Source: Adlercreutzia muris
GTDB taxonomy: Bacteria; Actinomycetota; Coriobacteriia; Coriobacteriales; Eggerthellaceae
Length of the DNA: 64,000 bases
Reading direction: 5' to 3'
Assembly: GCF_008831045.1 (NCBI RefSeq)
Contig: NZ_WAJS01000015.1
Coordinates: 1-64,000 of the forward strand
A model generated the notes under the pieces. The model was given only the letters and a program-made list of their open reading frames with translations, had not been told where the DNA came from and made no database searches. The translations under genes were made by a program, and so were the position numbers. Below are positions 24,059-32,936 of the stretch, piece by piece; positions within the stretch are counted from its first letter, which is position 1, and the number at the start of each line of letters is the position of its first letter.

Positions 24059-24531
24059 GGGTCTACCATGCATCCGACTGCGTGGTGAGCAGTCCCGACA
24101 CCGAGCATTCCCGCGATAACCTCGATTTCGGGCGTGGCTTCTACGTCACGACTATTAAGGAGCAGGCGGTCAGCTACGCCCAGCGCTTCCTTCGCCGTGG
24201 CCGAAAGGCCTATGTGGGGGAGTACGGCCTTGATGAAGATGCGCTTGCATCCCTGGCCGTCCTCGAGTTCTCGGCCTACGATGAGCAATGGCTCGATTTC
24301 GTCATGGCATGCCGCGGGGGCGCTGACGACACCTCTTGGGACGTTGTTATGGGCGGCATTGCCAACGACCGTGTGTTCACCACGGTCGATTTGTACTTCG
24401 CGGGCGAGATAACCAAAGACGAGGCGTTGGGGCGATTGACCTACGTGAAGCCCAACGACCAGCTATGTTTCCGAACTCAGCGGGCAATCGATCGCGCGTT
24501 AAGATTTTGCGGGGCGGAGGAACTCTCGTGA
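24055..24531 (+). CDS. DUF3990 family protein, toxin-like
   Basis: 158 residues. The opening VYHASDCVVSSPDTEHSRDN followed by LDFGRGFYVTTIKEQAVSYA is the DUF3990 signature (H-x-S... then DFGxGFYxT). From memory this family has been grouped with ADP-ribosyltransferase-like folds, where the H and the GFY-T strand would help bind NAD. A toxin that ADP-ribosylates a cell target is a reasonable inference, but not shown. It is coupled by 4-base overlaps to small genes on both sides and the whole set is bounded by the 132-bp repeats. Confidence 0.72.
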   Translation: MRVYHASDCVVSSPDTEHSRDNLDFGRGFYVTTIKEQAVSYAQRFLRRGRKAYVGEYGLDEDALASLAVLEFSAYDEQWLDFVMACRGGADDTSWDVVMGGIANDRVFTTVDLYFAGEITKDEALGRLTYVKPNDQLCFRTQRAIDRALRFCGAEELS

Positions 24532-24785
24532 GCAATGCAGGAAAGCAGACCGTATTGCAGATGAAGTACGCTCGCATTATTGATGCTATGGCCCGGCTCG
24601 GGCAGATGACGCCCGAGGAGGCGATGGACGTCTTCTATAACGCGCCTTTGATGCCGTTGATCCAGGAGGGTGTTGCCGATCTTCATTGCCGAAGCGATGA
24701 GTACTTGGCGAAGGAGATACTTCGGGATGCGGGGCTTCCTGCCTGTGATTCGCCGGGACCTTCCTCGCAATCCGTTGAGAGATAG
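24528..24785 (+). CDS. Small helical protein ending the DUF3990 cassette
   Basis: 85 residues from GTG 24528, overlapping the DUF3990 stop by four bases. The core LQMKYARIIDAMARLGQMTP, EEAMDVFYNAPLMPLIQEG and VADLHCRSDEYLAKEI is a conserved type I have seen beside DUF3990 genes, probably also within DUF3791-type annotations. It could be a second antitoxin subunit. Its stop codon is directly followed by the first base of repeat copy 2 (24786). Confidence 0.5.
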   Translation: MSNAGKQTVLQMKYARIIDAMARLGQMTPEEAMDVFYNAPLMPLIQEGVADLHCRSDEYLAKEILRDAGLPACDSPGPSSQSVER

Positions 24786-24790
24786 CCGGC

Positions 24791-24819
24791 TTGCAATCAG
24801 CAAACATATGTTCTATGAT
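24791..24819 (+). promoter_or_regulatory. SOS-type promoter of ruvCAB
   Basis: -35 TTGCAA (24791-24796), 17-base spacer, -10 TATGAT (24814-24819), with the LexA-type box CAAACATATGTTCT at 24801-24814 in the spacer. LexA control of ruv genes is well known in other bacteria. Confidence 0.78.
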
Positions 24820-24852
24820 AAGCCCCACCGATTTTGGAAAGTGGGGCTTATC
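24817..24852. promoter_or_regulatory. Palindrome overlapping the ruvC transcription start and ribosome site
   Basis: Perfect 12-bp arms (24817-24828 and 24841-24852) around a 12-base loop; the same structure is at 23675-23710 in repeat copy 1. The left arm begins within the -10, so a transcript from this promoter would not carry the whole hairpin. It may be a further operator, or a hairpin that acts on read-through transcripts and hides the ruvC ribosome site. Confidence 0.55.
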
Positions 24853-24854
24853 TG

Positions 24855-25352
24855 TTGGCTGGCACGGCGCGCATCATACTGGGAATCGACCCGGGCCTGG
24901 CCCATACGGGCTGGGGCGTGGTGGAGCAGTGCGGCTCGCGGCTGGGATGCGTGGCCTACGGGTGCGTGGCCACGCCGGCCGATGCGCCCTTGGCCGAGCG
25001 GCTGCTGAAGATACACCATCAGGTGGGAGCCGTGATCGAGCGGTTCCGGCCCAGCTGCGTGGGCATCGAGACGGTGTGGTTCGGCAACAACGTGACGGCG
25101 GCCTTCGCCACGGGCCAGGCCCGCGGTGCGGCGCTGGTGGCCTGCGCCGAGATGGGGCTTGCTGTGGGCGAGTACTCGCCGAGCCAGATAAAGCTGGCCG
25201 TGGTGGGCGAGGGCACGGCCGAGAAGGAGCAGGTGCAATACATGGTACGCCACCTGCTGAAACTCGAGCGCGATCCGGCGCCCGACCACGCGGCCGACGC
25301 CCTGGCCGCGGCCATTTGCTATACGACCCACGAGACGGGGAGGTTCGCATGA
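24855..25352 (+). CDS. ruvC: Holliday junction endonuclease RuvC
   Basis: About 165 residues. RuvC resolves Holliday junctions by paired cuts. The first catalytic Asp is in IILGIDPGLAHTGWGVV; further acidic residues are in GIETVWFGNN and in the C-terminal DHAADALAAAI. The start is uncertain: TTG 24855 gives MAGTARIILGIDPG, close to the usual N-terminus, while TTG 24834 lies in the palindrome loop. The stop overlaps the ruvA ATG. The gene has a 132-bp duplicate of its 5' end 1.1 kb upstream. Confidence 0.93.
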   Translation: MAGTARIILGIDPGLAHTGWGVVEQCGSRLGCVAYGCVATPADAPLAERLLKIHHQVGAVIERFRPSCVGIETVWFGNNVTAAFATGQARGAALVACAEMGLAVGEYSPSQIKLAVVGEGTAEKEQVQYMVRHLLKLERDPAPDHAADALAAAICYTTHETGRFA

Positions 25353-25951
25353 TAGCGTTTCTGAGCGGGGAAGTGGCGGCGGTGCTGCCGCCGAATACGG
25401 CCTACATCGACGTGGCCGGGGTGGGCTATGCCGTGTCCATGCCCCAGGGAGATTTGGGCAAGCTGGAAGTGGGCAAGTCGGCGCGCGTGCTCACCTACCT
25501 GTCGGTGAGCGACAACGGCCTGGGGCTCTACGGGTTCCTCTCCGACGAGGAGAAGGCCCTGTTCGAGAAGCTTATCGGCGTGTCGAAGGTGGGGCCGAAG
25601 ATGGCCCTGGCGGCCCTTTCCACCTACACCCCCCGCGAGCTGGCCGACGCCATCGCAGCCCAGGATATCGCGCGGGTGTCCCACATTCCCGGTGTGGGCA
25701 AGAAGACGGCCGAGCGCATCATTTTGGAGCTGAAGGGCACGCTGGAGCGCGGTTTGGAAACGCTGTTCGACAGCGGTGCCGCGGACGGGGTCGCCTCGGC
25801 GGCCAGCGTGGCGCTGACCGGCGCCACCGAGGCGCTGCTCTCCATGGGCTTCACCTCCGCCGAGGCCGAGGTGGCCTTGAAGGGCGCTCCCGAGGGCGCT
25901 GGCGAGGGCGCGCTGCTACAATATGCGCTGAAACGTTTGGGAAACCGATAG
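25349..25951 (+). CDS. ruvA: Holliday junction branch migration protein RuvA
   Basis: 200 residues, the normal size. N-terminal OB-fold domain (MIAFLSGEVAAVLPPNTAYI), a central helix-hairpin-helix pair with GVSKVGPKMALAALS and IPGVGKKTAERIILELK, and the C-terminal domain III (TEALLSMGFTSAEAEVAL) that contacts RuvB. ATG 25349 overlaps the ruvC stop. ruvB follows 12 bases later. Confidence 0.96.
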   Translation: MIAFLSGEVAAVLPPNTAYIDVAGVGYAVSMPQGDLGKLEVGKSARVLTYLSVSDNGLGLYGFLSDEEKALFEKLIGVSKVGPKMALAALSTYTPRELADAIAAQDIARVSHIPGVGKKTAERIILELKGTLERGLETLFDSGAADGVASAASVALTGATEALLSMGFTSAEAEVALKGAPEGAGEGALLQYALKRLGNR

Positions 25952-25963
25952 CGATAGGTAGCC

Positions 25964-27046
25964 ATGGCATTTGATCTGGACATAGAGGGCATCGGGTACG
26001 TGGCCGAGGGCGGCGCGTCTTCGGGGCGCGCGACGGCCGAGGGCCGCGAGCGGGCTGTGGCCCCCACCTTCACCGAAGACGACCTGGAGCTTGATTTCTC
26101 GCTGCGCCCGAAGCGGCTGGACGACTATTTGGGCCAGACCAAGGTGAAGGAGTCGCTCGGCATTATGATCGACGCGGCCCGGGCCCGGGGCGATGTGGCC
26201 GACCACATTTTGTTCTCGGGGCCTCCGGGCCTGGGCAAGACCACGCTCGCCACGGTGGTGGCCAACGAGCTGGGAGCTTCCATCCGCACCACCTCGGGGC
26301 CGGCTATCGCCCGCACGGGGGACTTGGCCGCCATCCTCACGAACCTCGAAGAGGGCGACGTGCTGTTCATCGACGAGATTCACCGTCTGAACCGCATGGT
26401 GGAGGAGGTGCTGTACCCGGCGCTGGAGGATTTCGAGCTGGACATCGTGGTGGGCAAGGGGCCGGCGGCCCGCTCCATCCGCCTCGATCTGCCGCGCTTC
26501 ACGCTCATCGGAGCCACCACGCGCACGGGCCTGCTCACCGGCCCTTTGCGCGATCGCTTCGGCGTGGCCTTCCGCCTGCAGTACTACACGCCCGAGGAGC
26601 TGGCGCTCATCGTGTGCCGGTCAGCCACTATCTTGAACGTGTCCATCGACGAGGAGGGCGCGCTGGAAATCGCGCGGCGCTCGCGGGGCACGCCCCGTCT
26701 GGCGAACCGCCTGCTGAAGCGCGTGCGCGACTGGGCCCAGGTGCGCGGCGACGGCGCCATCACCGAAGACGTGGCCGCCGAGGCCCTCACCTTCTTCGAG
26801 GTTGACCACCTGGGGCTCGATGCGGTGGACAACCGCCTTTTGGAGGTGCTCTGCGTGCAGTTCTCGGGGCGCCCGGTGGGGCTGACCACCCTGGCGAGCG
26901 CCCTGGCGGAAGACCCCGACACAGTGGAAGACGTCTACGAGCCCTACCTCATGCAGCAGGGCCTGATGATGCGCACGCCCAAGGGCCGCCAGGCCACCCC
27001 CGGCGCCTGGGAGCACTTGGGCCTTATGGCGCCCGAGGGTTGTTAG
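25964..27046 (+). CDS. ruvB: Holliday junction ATP-dependent helicase RuvB
   Basis: 360-residue AAA+ motor for branch migration. An N-terminal extension of about 40 residues precedes the canonical [11 protein letters not shown]. Walker A is GPPGLGKTT, Walker [10 protein letters not shown], sensor 1 [18 protein letters not shown], and the C-terminal winged helix ends with [13 protein letters not shown]. Third gene of the ruvCAB operon. Confidence 0.97.
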   Translation: MAFDLDIEGIGYVAEGGASSGRATAEGRERAVAPTFTEDDLELDFSLRPKRLDDYLGQTKVKESLGIMIDAARARGDVADHILFSGPPGLGKTTLATVVANELGASIRTTSGPAIARTGDLAAILTNLEEGDVLFIDEIHRLNRMVEEVLYPALEDFELDIVVGKGPAARSIRLDLPRFTLIGATTRTGLLTGPLRDRFGVAFRLQYYTPEELALIVCRSATILNVSIDEEGALEIARRSRGTPRLANRLLKRVRDWAQVRGDGAITEDVAAEALTFFEVDHLGLDAVDNRLLEVLCVQFSGRPVGLTTLASALAEDPDTVEDVYEPYLMQQGLMMRTPKGRQATPGAWEHLGLMAPEGC

Positions 27047-27082
27047 CTCGGTCCGAGTCGATTTCGGCCGCCCCTCCCTGCG

Positions 27083-27126
27083 GCCGCTGACGTTGTCGGG
27101 CGGCCGGCCTGAAGGCCCGCCCCTAC
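27083..27126 (+). terminator. Possible terminator after ruvB
   Basis: GGGCGGCCGGCCTGAAGGCCCGCCCC forms an imperfect GC-rich hairpin (GGGCG with CGCCC, GGCC with GGCC, offset by bulges). There is no T run, so this is tentative. Confidence 0.35.
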
Positions 27127-27212
27127 GAAGGTGCGAAAGAGGCTTGTTCCATTTGGAGGAGGAAGGCAGGCGCCCCGAAAGGCGCCCCTGCGGAGTTATT
27201 GGAGGAGCAACT

Positions 27213-27620
27213 GTGTTCGAGCAAGATTATCTGATGCGCATTATCGCCCAGCTCATGGGAGCTATTCGGCGGTCCATGGAGCGGGCGGCGGGAGAGGAGG
27301 ATCCCGACGGGGCCGCGCGGATGCTGGATATGGCAGTGGGGGAGGCCGCCGATCTGGACGGCGAGGCGCTGCTTTCCCTGGCACCGGAGTCTATGGCCGC
27401 TATCCTGCAGGTGTCGGGGGTGGACCCGCACCTGACGGAGTCCATCGCCCGCAGCCTCTTGCTCTCGTCCCGCTACTACGCCGAGGCGGGCAACAATGAC
27501 ATGGCCGCCTTGCGCTCGAATCAGGCTCGGGCCCTGGCCGCCGCTTTTGGGCACGAACTGCCCTCGGAGGCGATGACCGATCAAGAACTTGAGGCTTTTC
27601 TTGAGGAAGCGGCAGAATAG
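27213..27620 (+). CDS. Hypothetical protein, DUF6483-like
   Basis: 135 residues from GTG 27213, preceded by GGAGGAG. The N-terminus MFEQDYLMRIIAQLMGAIRR resembles DUF6483 proteins (xEQDYhMRhI), which are small helical proteins of unknown function in Gram-positive anaerobes. The rest is helical with short tetratricopeptide-like spacing (SRYYAEAGNNDMAALRSNQA). A GC hairpin (about 27167-27191) lies in the leader. The family match is tentative. Confidence 0.55.
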   Translation: MFEQDYLMRIIAQLMGAIRRSMERAAGEEDPDGAARMLDMAVGEAADLDGEALLSLAPESMAAILQVSGVDPHLTESIARSLLLSSRYYAEAGNNDMAALRSNQARALAAAFGHELPSEAMTDQELEAFLEEAAE

Positions 27621-27752
27621 CGGGAATTCCCCGCGAAAAACCGCGCAACTTAGCGTATAGTGATGGGGCGCTCCTAAATGGGGAGCTGGGGCCTCAGGGC
27701 CCGTGTTACTATCCCCTCTCGGAGGACGGGAGGGAGGAAAGAGGAAAGCATC

Positions 27753-27956
27753 ATGGCGGAAGGCACTGTCAAGTGGTTCAACCCCGAGAAGGGCTACGGC
27801 TTCATTTCTCAGAACGACGGCGAGGATCTGTTCGTTCACTTCTCTGAGATCAAGATGTCGGGCTTCAAGACCCTCAACGAGGGCGACGCCGTTACCTTCG
27901 AGGTGACCGAGGGCCAGAACGGCAAGCTGCAGGCGAGCAACGTGGAACGTCTCTAA
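27753..27956 (+). CDS. Cold-shock domain protein (CspA family)
   Basis: 67 residues, a single cold-shock domain with both RNA-binding motifs: KGYGFI (RNP1, as EKGYGFISQ) and DLFVHFSEI (RNP2). It acts as an RNA chaperone. The leader from the -10-like TATAGT (about 27654) to ATG 27753 is roughly 90 bases and includes inverted repeats, in keeping with the structured leaders of csp genes. A strong terminator follows. Confidence 0.95.
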   Translation: MAEGTVKWFNPEKGYGFISQNDGEDLFVHFSEIKMSGFKTLNEGDAVTFEVTEGQNGKLQASNVERL

Positions 27957-27980
27957 GCTTTAGATACTCCATCAACGCCG

Positions 27981-28013
27981 AAGGGCTCCGGAATTTCCGG
28001 AGCCCTTCTTTTT
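27981..28013 (+). terminator. Intrinsic terminator after the cold-shock gene
   Basis: A 13-bp near-perfect stem (27981-27993 with 27995-28007, effective loop GAATTTC trimmed), then C and a T run. Confidence 0.9.
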
Positions 28014-28090
28014 TCTTTCGCATGGATCGCGGCGTGGAGGGCCCTCATGTTCGGTGCGCGGAAGGAGGGGGCTGCCTGTCCGGAACGCCC

Positions 28091-28996
28091 TTACGCGGTG
28101 CCGTCGGTGTTCCAGGCGAGGAAGGCCCAGGTGACGGTGCGGGGCTCGGCGAGGCGCCAGGCGCCTTGGGCCACGCCCTTGCAATCGGGTTCGCCAGCGT
28201 GCTCGTTGGGCACCAGGTTGACGGCAAGCCATTCGCGCAGGTTGGCGCGGGCGCGCTCCCGCTCGGCAGCAGAGGCCTGCACGGCCGAGGAATCGTCGAT
28301 CATGGCGGCCAGCTTCTCGAAGGCGTCCTCAGGGGTTGCGAACGTGTCCTCGCGGGTGCTCGCGATGTAGCGTACTTCTGCCTTGATGCCCTCGGCCGCC
28401 AAGATGTTGAAGGCGTAGAGGTAGTCGCGCCCGATCAGGCAGGGCAGCCCCGCGGCGGCCAGGATGCGCTCGTCCACACGCGGGGAGGAAGCGGTGGCCA
28501 GGGTGATGCACACGCGCCGGCGCGCCACCTCGGAAAGCCGCAGCAGGGAGTCGCGCAGATCGACGGTGGCGATGGAGCGCGAGGCGATGGCCACGTCGGT
28601 CATGCCCGCGCGCACGCCGAAGGCAGGCCAATCGTCTTCCCAGCTCATGAGCTTGGGGAAGACCGTGCGCACGCCTGCGGCATCGAGCCGGGCCTGCATC
28701 TGGTCGAGCATGCCCCGGGAGAAGTCGGCGGCCACCACCTTGTGCCCGGCCTCGCCGAGGGGCACGGCCAAAGCGCCGGTGCCGCAGCCCATATCGAACA
28801 CTGTCTCGCCGGGGCGGATGGCGGCATAGGCCAGGAACTGCTCCACGTAGCGGTTCGGGGCGTCTTTGGTGGTGAAAGTGGCCGAGCGCTTGTCCCAGAA
28901 CGAAGCGTCGTCGGCATGGCGCCGCAGCTTCTGGAGCTGTTTCCACTCCTCGTTCCAATCCGTTGAGCCGAGCAGGGGTGTAAATTCGTCGTGCAT
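28091..28996 (-). CDS. Class I SAM-dependent methyltransferase
   Basis: 301 residues from ATG 28996 (GGGAGG ribosome site); the longer open frame to 29080 lacks support. Motif I is VFDMGCGTGALAVPLGEAG, followed by VVAADFSRGMLDQMQ (acidic loop). The N-terminus has WNEEWKQLQ. The substrate is not recognisable; the family includes small-molecule and cobalamin-type methyltransferases. It is transcribed opposite to its neighbours and convergent with the cold-shock gene. Confidence 0.8.
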   Translation of the reverse strand: MHDEFTPLLGSTDWNEEWKQLQKLRRHADDASFWDKRSATFTTKDAPNRYVEQFLAYAAIRPGETVFDMGCGTGALAVPLGEAGHKVVAADFSRGMLDQMQARLDAAGVRTVFPKLMSWEDDWPAFGVRAGMTDVAIASRSIATVDLRDSLLRLSEVARRRVCITLATASSPRVDERILAAAGLPCLIGRDYLYAFNILAAEGIKAEVRYIASTREDTFATPEDAFEKLAAMIDDSSAVQASAAERERARANLREWLAVNLVPNEHAGEPDCKGVAQGAWRLAEPRTVTWAFLAWNTDGTA

Positions 28997-29134
28997 GGGG
29001 CCTCCCAGCCATATCGTCGGTCGTCCAGCCATTATACTTCTCCGGAATGAAAAGAATCGCTGATAGCGGCTCCCGAGCAAGGAGGAGTGCGGAGGAGGCG
29101 GCCGGCGTCCTGACCGAGCGAGTTCCGCAGCGAC

Positions 29135-29159
29135 GAGAACAGCCCAGCGGGCTGTTCTC
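29135..29159. promoter_or_regulatory. 11-bp perfect hairpin upstream of thyX
   Basis: GAGAACAGCCC (29135-29145) and GGGCTGTTCTC (29149-29159) with an AGC loop, in the gap between the divergent methyltransferase and thyX. It lacks a T run. It may be a leader structure or operator. Confidence 0.4.
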
Positions 29160-29245
29160 CTAAGCGAGGACTGTCTGAGCGAATCAGGATGCCGGCCGTC
29201 TCCGACAGGCGAAGACTCTCAGCGAACGACTTCAAGGAGAGCCTC

Positions 29246-29938
29246 ATGCAGGTAGAGCTTCTGTACCATACGCCCGACCCCGAGCGCGCCATCGCCACGG
29301 CCGCGCGCCTGTGCTACGCGCCCGTGGGCGCGAGCGAGCTCATGGAGACCATGCCGCCCGAGCGGGTGCGGTCGGTGCTGTCCACCATCATGGGCTCGGG
29401 GCACTTCTCCACCTTGGAGCACGCGAGCTACACCTTCGCCGTGGACGGTGTGTCCCGGGCGCTCACCCACCAGCTGGTGCGCCACCGCATCGCCAGTTTC
29501 AACCAGCAGTCCCAGCGCTATGTGAAGTTCAAGGGCGAGATTCCCGTGGTGAAGCCGGCCAGTGTGGCCGCCGACCCCGAGACGGACGCCCTGTTCGACG
29601 AGGCCATCGCGAAGGTGACCGAGGCCTACCGCGTGTTGGTGGAGGCCGGTATTCCCGCCGAGGACGCGCGCTACCTTCTTCCCAACGCCGCTGAGACGAA
29701 GATCGTCATCACCATGAACGTGCGCGAGCTGCTGCACTTCTTCGAGCTGCGCTGCTGCAACCGCGCTCAGTGGGAGATTCGCGATCTGGCCTGGAAGATG
29801 CTGGAGCTGGCGCGGCCCACGGCTCCCTACATCTTCGCCGACGCCGGCGCGCCCTGCGTGCACGGCATTTGCCCCGAGGGGAAGATGACCTGCGGCAACC
29901 CCTTCCCGCGCGTGGATCGCGCGACGTTGGACCAGTAG
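29246..29938 (+). CDS. thyX: Flavin-dependent thymidylate synthase ThyX
   Basis: 230 residues. ThyX makes dTMP from dUMP using FAD and methylene-tetrahydrofolate. The signature RHRxxSxNxxSxRY is present as RHRIASFNQQSQRY (about 92-105). The C-terminal region has NVRELLHFFELRCCNRAQWE, the substrate-binding segment. The start is ATG 29246 after AAGGAGA; the in-frame ATG at 29189 has no ribosome site. Confidence 0.95.
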   Translation: MQVELLYHTPDPERAIATAARLCYAPVGASELMETMPPERVRSVLSTIMGSGHFSTLEHASYTFAVDGVSRALTHQLVRHRIASFNQQSQRYVKFKGEIPVVKPASVAADPETDALFDEAIAKVTEAYRVLVEAGIPAEDARYLLPNAAETKIVITMNVRELLHFFELRCCNRAQWEIRDLAWKMLELARPTAPYIFADAGAPCVHGICPEGKMTCGNPFPRVDRATLDQ

Positions 29939-30013
29939 GCGGTTCGGCGCCGCCCCGCTTGTCGGGGCGCGTCAAGCGAGGTATTCGAGAGCGAAAAGAG
30001 ATACGAAGGACCC

Positions 30014-31111
30014 ATGGCAAAGCAGAAGAGCGATCTGTCCCGCGCCTTTTCCGAGGACGGAGCTATTAAGACCCACGTGGGCGGCCAGGCCCTCATCGAG
30101 GGCGTGATGATGCGCGGCAAGTACAACTGGGCCGTGGCCGTGCGCGAGCCGAGCGGCGCCATCTACGTGGAAGAGCACGACCTGAAGAGCGGCCAGGATA
30201 AGAACGGCTGGATGTACTGGCCGCTCGTGCGCGGCTGCCGGGCACTCGTGGAATCGCTCATGCTGGGCTTCAAGGCCTTGGAGATTGCCGCCCTGCACGC
30301 CTTCGGCGATGCGGAGGGCGAGCAGAAAGCTGCCGCCGAGGCTTCGACCGAGGCCGTGGACTACGAGACGACGCTGACCGAAGATGCCGAGACGCGCGAG
30401 GAGGAAGAGGAGTTCGGGCACCGCGAGATGATGATCTCCATGATCGTGGGGCTCGTGCTGGGTGTGGTGCTGTTCATCGTGGCGCCGGCGGCTATCACGA
30501 ACCTCATCGTGGGAGAATACGACGACCATACCTTGGCCTGGAACATCGTGGACGGCATCCTGCGCGTGGCCGTGTTCGTCTTCTATATCTGGCTCATCGG
30601 GCGCATGGAGGACATCAAGCGCATGTTCATGTACCACGGCGCCGAGCACAAGGCCATCCACTGCTTCGAGCACGGGCTGCCCATGACGCCCGAGAACGCC
30701 CGGCAGTTCCCGCGCCTGCACGTGCGCTGCGGCACGGCCTTTCTCATCATGGTCATGGTCATCGCCATTCTGGTGTACACCATCTTCCCCCTGAACGCTA
30801 TCATCGCCGGCTTCGGGGTGCCCGACGGCCTGCCCAAGTTGCTCTTGGTCATCGTGGCGCGCATCGTGCTCATGCCCGTGATCGCCGGCATCTCCTACGA
30901 GATCACGGTGAAGTGGGCGGGAAGCCACCCGGACAACCCGCTTGTGAAGGTGATTCTGTGGCCGGGCATGCAGATGCAGTACCTGACCACCCACGAGCCC
31001 GACGATGCCCAGATGGAGTGCGCCATCGCCGCCATGCAGACGGTGCTGGCCCGCGAGGACGCCGAGGCGGCCCGGGCAACTGATGCGACGGAGGCGATCG
31101 CCGCGTCGTGA
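30014..31111 (+). CDS. DUF1385 (YqhQ-type) membrane protein
   Basis: 365 residues. The family motifs are GGQALIEGVMMRG at the N-terminus and MYHGAEHKAIHCFEHG in the middle, with histidines that could bind a metal. Membrane helices lie at about 140-165, 180-205, 245-270 and 275-295. In many Gram-positives this gene is next to prfA/prmC or rpmE; here its neighbours are thyX and an ABC transporter. An acidic insert (EDAETREEEEEF) lies before the first helix. Molecular function is unknown. Confidence 0.85.
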   Translation: MAKQKSDLSRAFSEDGAIKTHVGGQALIEGVMMRGKYNWAVAVREPSGAIYVEEHDLKSGQDKNGWMYWPLVRGCRALVESLMLGFKALEIAALHAFGDAEGEQKAAAEASTEAVDYETTLTEDAETREEEEEFGHREMMISMIVGLVLGVVLFIVAPAAITNLIVGEYDDHTLAWNIVDGILRVAVFVFYIWLIGRMEDIKRMFMYHGAEHKAIHCFEHGLPMTPENARQFPRLHVRCGTAFLIMVMVIAILVYTIFPLNAIIAGFGVPDGLPKLLLVIVARIVLMPVIAGISYEITVKWAGSHPDNPLVKVILWPGMQMQYLTTHEPDDAQMECAIAAMQTVLAREDAEAARATDATEAIAAS

Positions 31112-31230
31112 CAGCCTGTCAATGAGCCGTGAAAAAGCCGTTGCGGCGGCGAAACCACGACCTGCAAGCTGAACGTTACAATCCCACCAATCTATTCGGT
31201 GCAACCTGCCAGATAGGAGCGTGGGATGTG

Positions 31231-31962
<732 letters not shown>

Positions 31963-31973
31963 GGGGGGCTGTC

Positions 31974-32936
31974 ATGGGAAAGCGACTTCTCACGCGCCGC
32001 GTCTTCGTTCGCACGGCAGCCGCGGCGGCCGGTGCGGTGGCCCTGGGCGCTGCGCTGCCTATGGCCGGCTGCGCGCCGGCCGGCGACGTGCTGCGGGTGG
32101 GCACCAAGGTAGACGTGCCCGGCTTCGGCTTCCAGAACCCCGAGACGGGCAACGTGGAGGGCCTGGAGGTGGATGTGGCCCGCGAGCTCGCCGCCCGCAT
32201 CAAGGGCGATGCGAACGCGCTCGAGCTCACCGGGGTGAACGCCACCACCCGCGGCGCCATGCTGGACAACGGGGCGCTCGACGCGGCGCTGGCCACCTTC
32301 ACCATCACCGAGGACCGCCGCCGCAGCTACGATTTCTCGCGGCCGTACTACATCGATACCATCGGCATTCTGGTGAAGAAGGACTCGGGTATTTCGGATT
32401 TGGCCGGCCTTGACGGCAAGACCGTGGGCGTGGCGCTGTCGGCCACCACGAAGGACAAGCTGCGCGAGGCGGCCGATGCGCTCGGCATCACGCTGAACTT
32501 CGCCGAGTACGCCACCTATCCCGAGATCAAGATCGCGCTCGTGGTGGGGCGGGTGGACGCCTTCTCGGTGGACCGCTCCATTCTGCTGGGCTACCAGGAC
32601 GATACGACACAGCTGCTCGACACGCAGTTCGCGCCCCAGGAGTACGGCGTGGCCACGGCCAAGGGCAGCGAGCTGACAGGCCAGGTGGATGCGGCCATCG
32701 CGACCATGGAGGCCGACGGCACGCTGGCATCGCTGAAGGAACGCTGGGGGCTGTCGCTCGTGACCGAGGCCGACGTGGAGGCGGAGCAGGCGGCCGGCAG
32801 CACGGGACTCGGCGCGGGGGATGCGGCCGACGATGCGCCGGCGGGCGGGTCCGACGGCGTAGCCGCGGATGCGGGCGTCTCGGCCGATGGCGCTGTTGCG
32901 GCCGGTGGAGCCCCGGCGGCGGGGGGAGGTGCGTGA
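31974..32936 (+). CDS. Amino-acid ABC transporter substrate-binding lipoprotein
   Basis: 320 residues. The signal has twin arginines (LTRRVFVRTAAAAAG) and a lipobox MAGC at about residue 31, so it may be a Tat-exported lipoprotein. The SBP_bac_3 fold is clear: LRVGTKVDVPGFGFQNPETG, GLEVDVARELAARI, and YDFSRPYYIDTIGILVKKDS. The last 50 residues are an Ala/Gly/Asp-rich tail not seen in most family members. It overlaps the next gene by a few bases. Confidence 0.9.
   Translation: MGKRLLTRRVFVRTAAAAAGAVALGAALPMAGCAPAGDVLRVGTKVDVPGFGFQNPETGNVEGLEVDVARELAARIKGDANALELTGVNATTRGAMLDNGALDAALATFTITEDRRRSYDFSRPYYIDTIGILVKKDSGISDLAGLDGKTVGVALSATTKDKLREAADALGITLNFAEYATYPEIKIALVVGRVDAFSVDRSILLGYQDDTTQLLDTQFAPQEYGVATAKGSELTGQVDAAIATMEADGTLASLKERWGLSLVTEADVEAEQAAGSTGLGAGDAADDAPAGGSDGVAADAGVSADGAVAAGGAPAAGGGA

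Larger units (their letters stand above)
24786..24917. repeat. Direct repeat copy 2: native ruvC promoter and 5' end (132 bp)
   Basis: Perfect copy of 23644-23775. This one continues into the intact ruvC, so it is taken as the resident copy. Confidence 0.95.
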
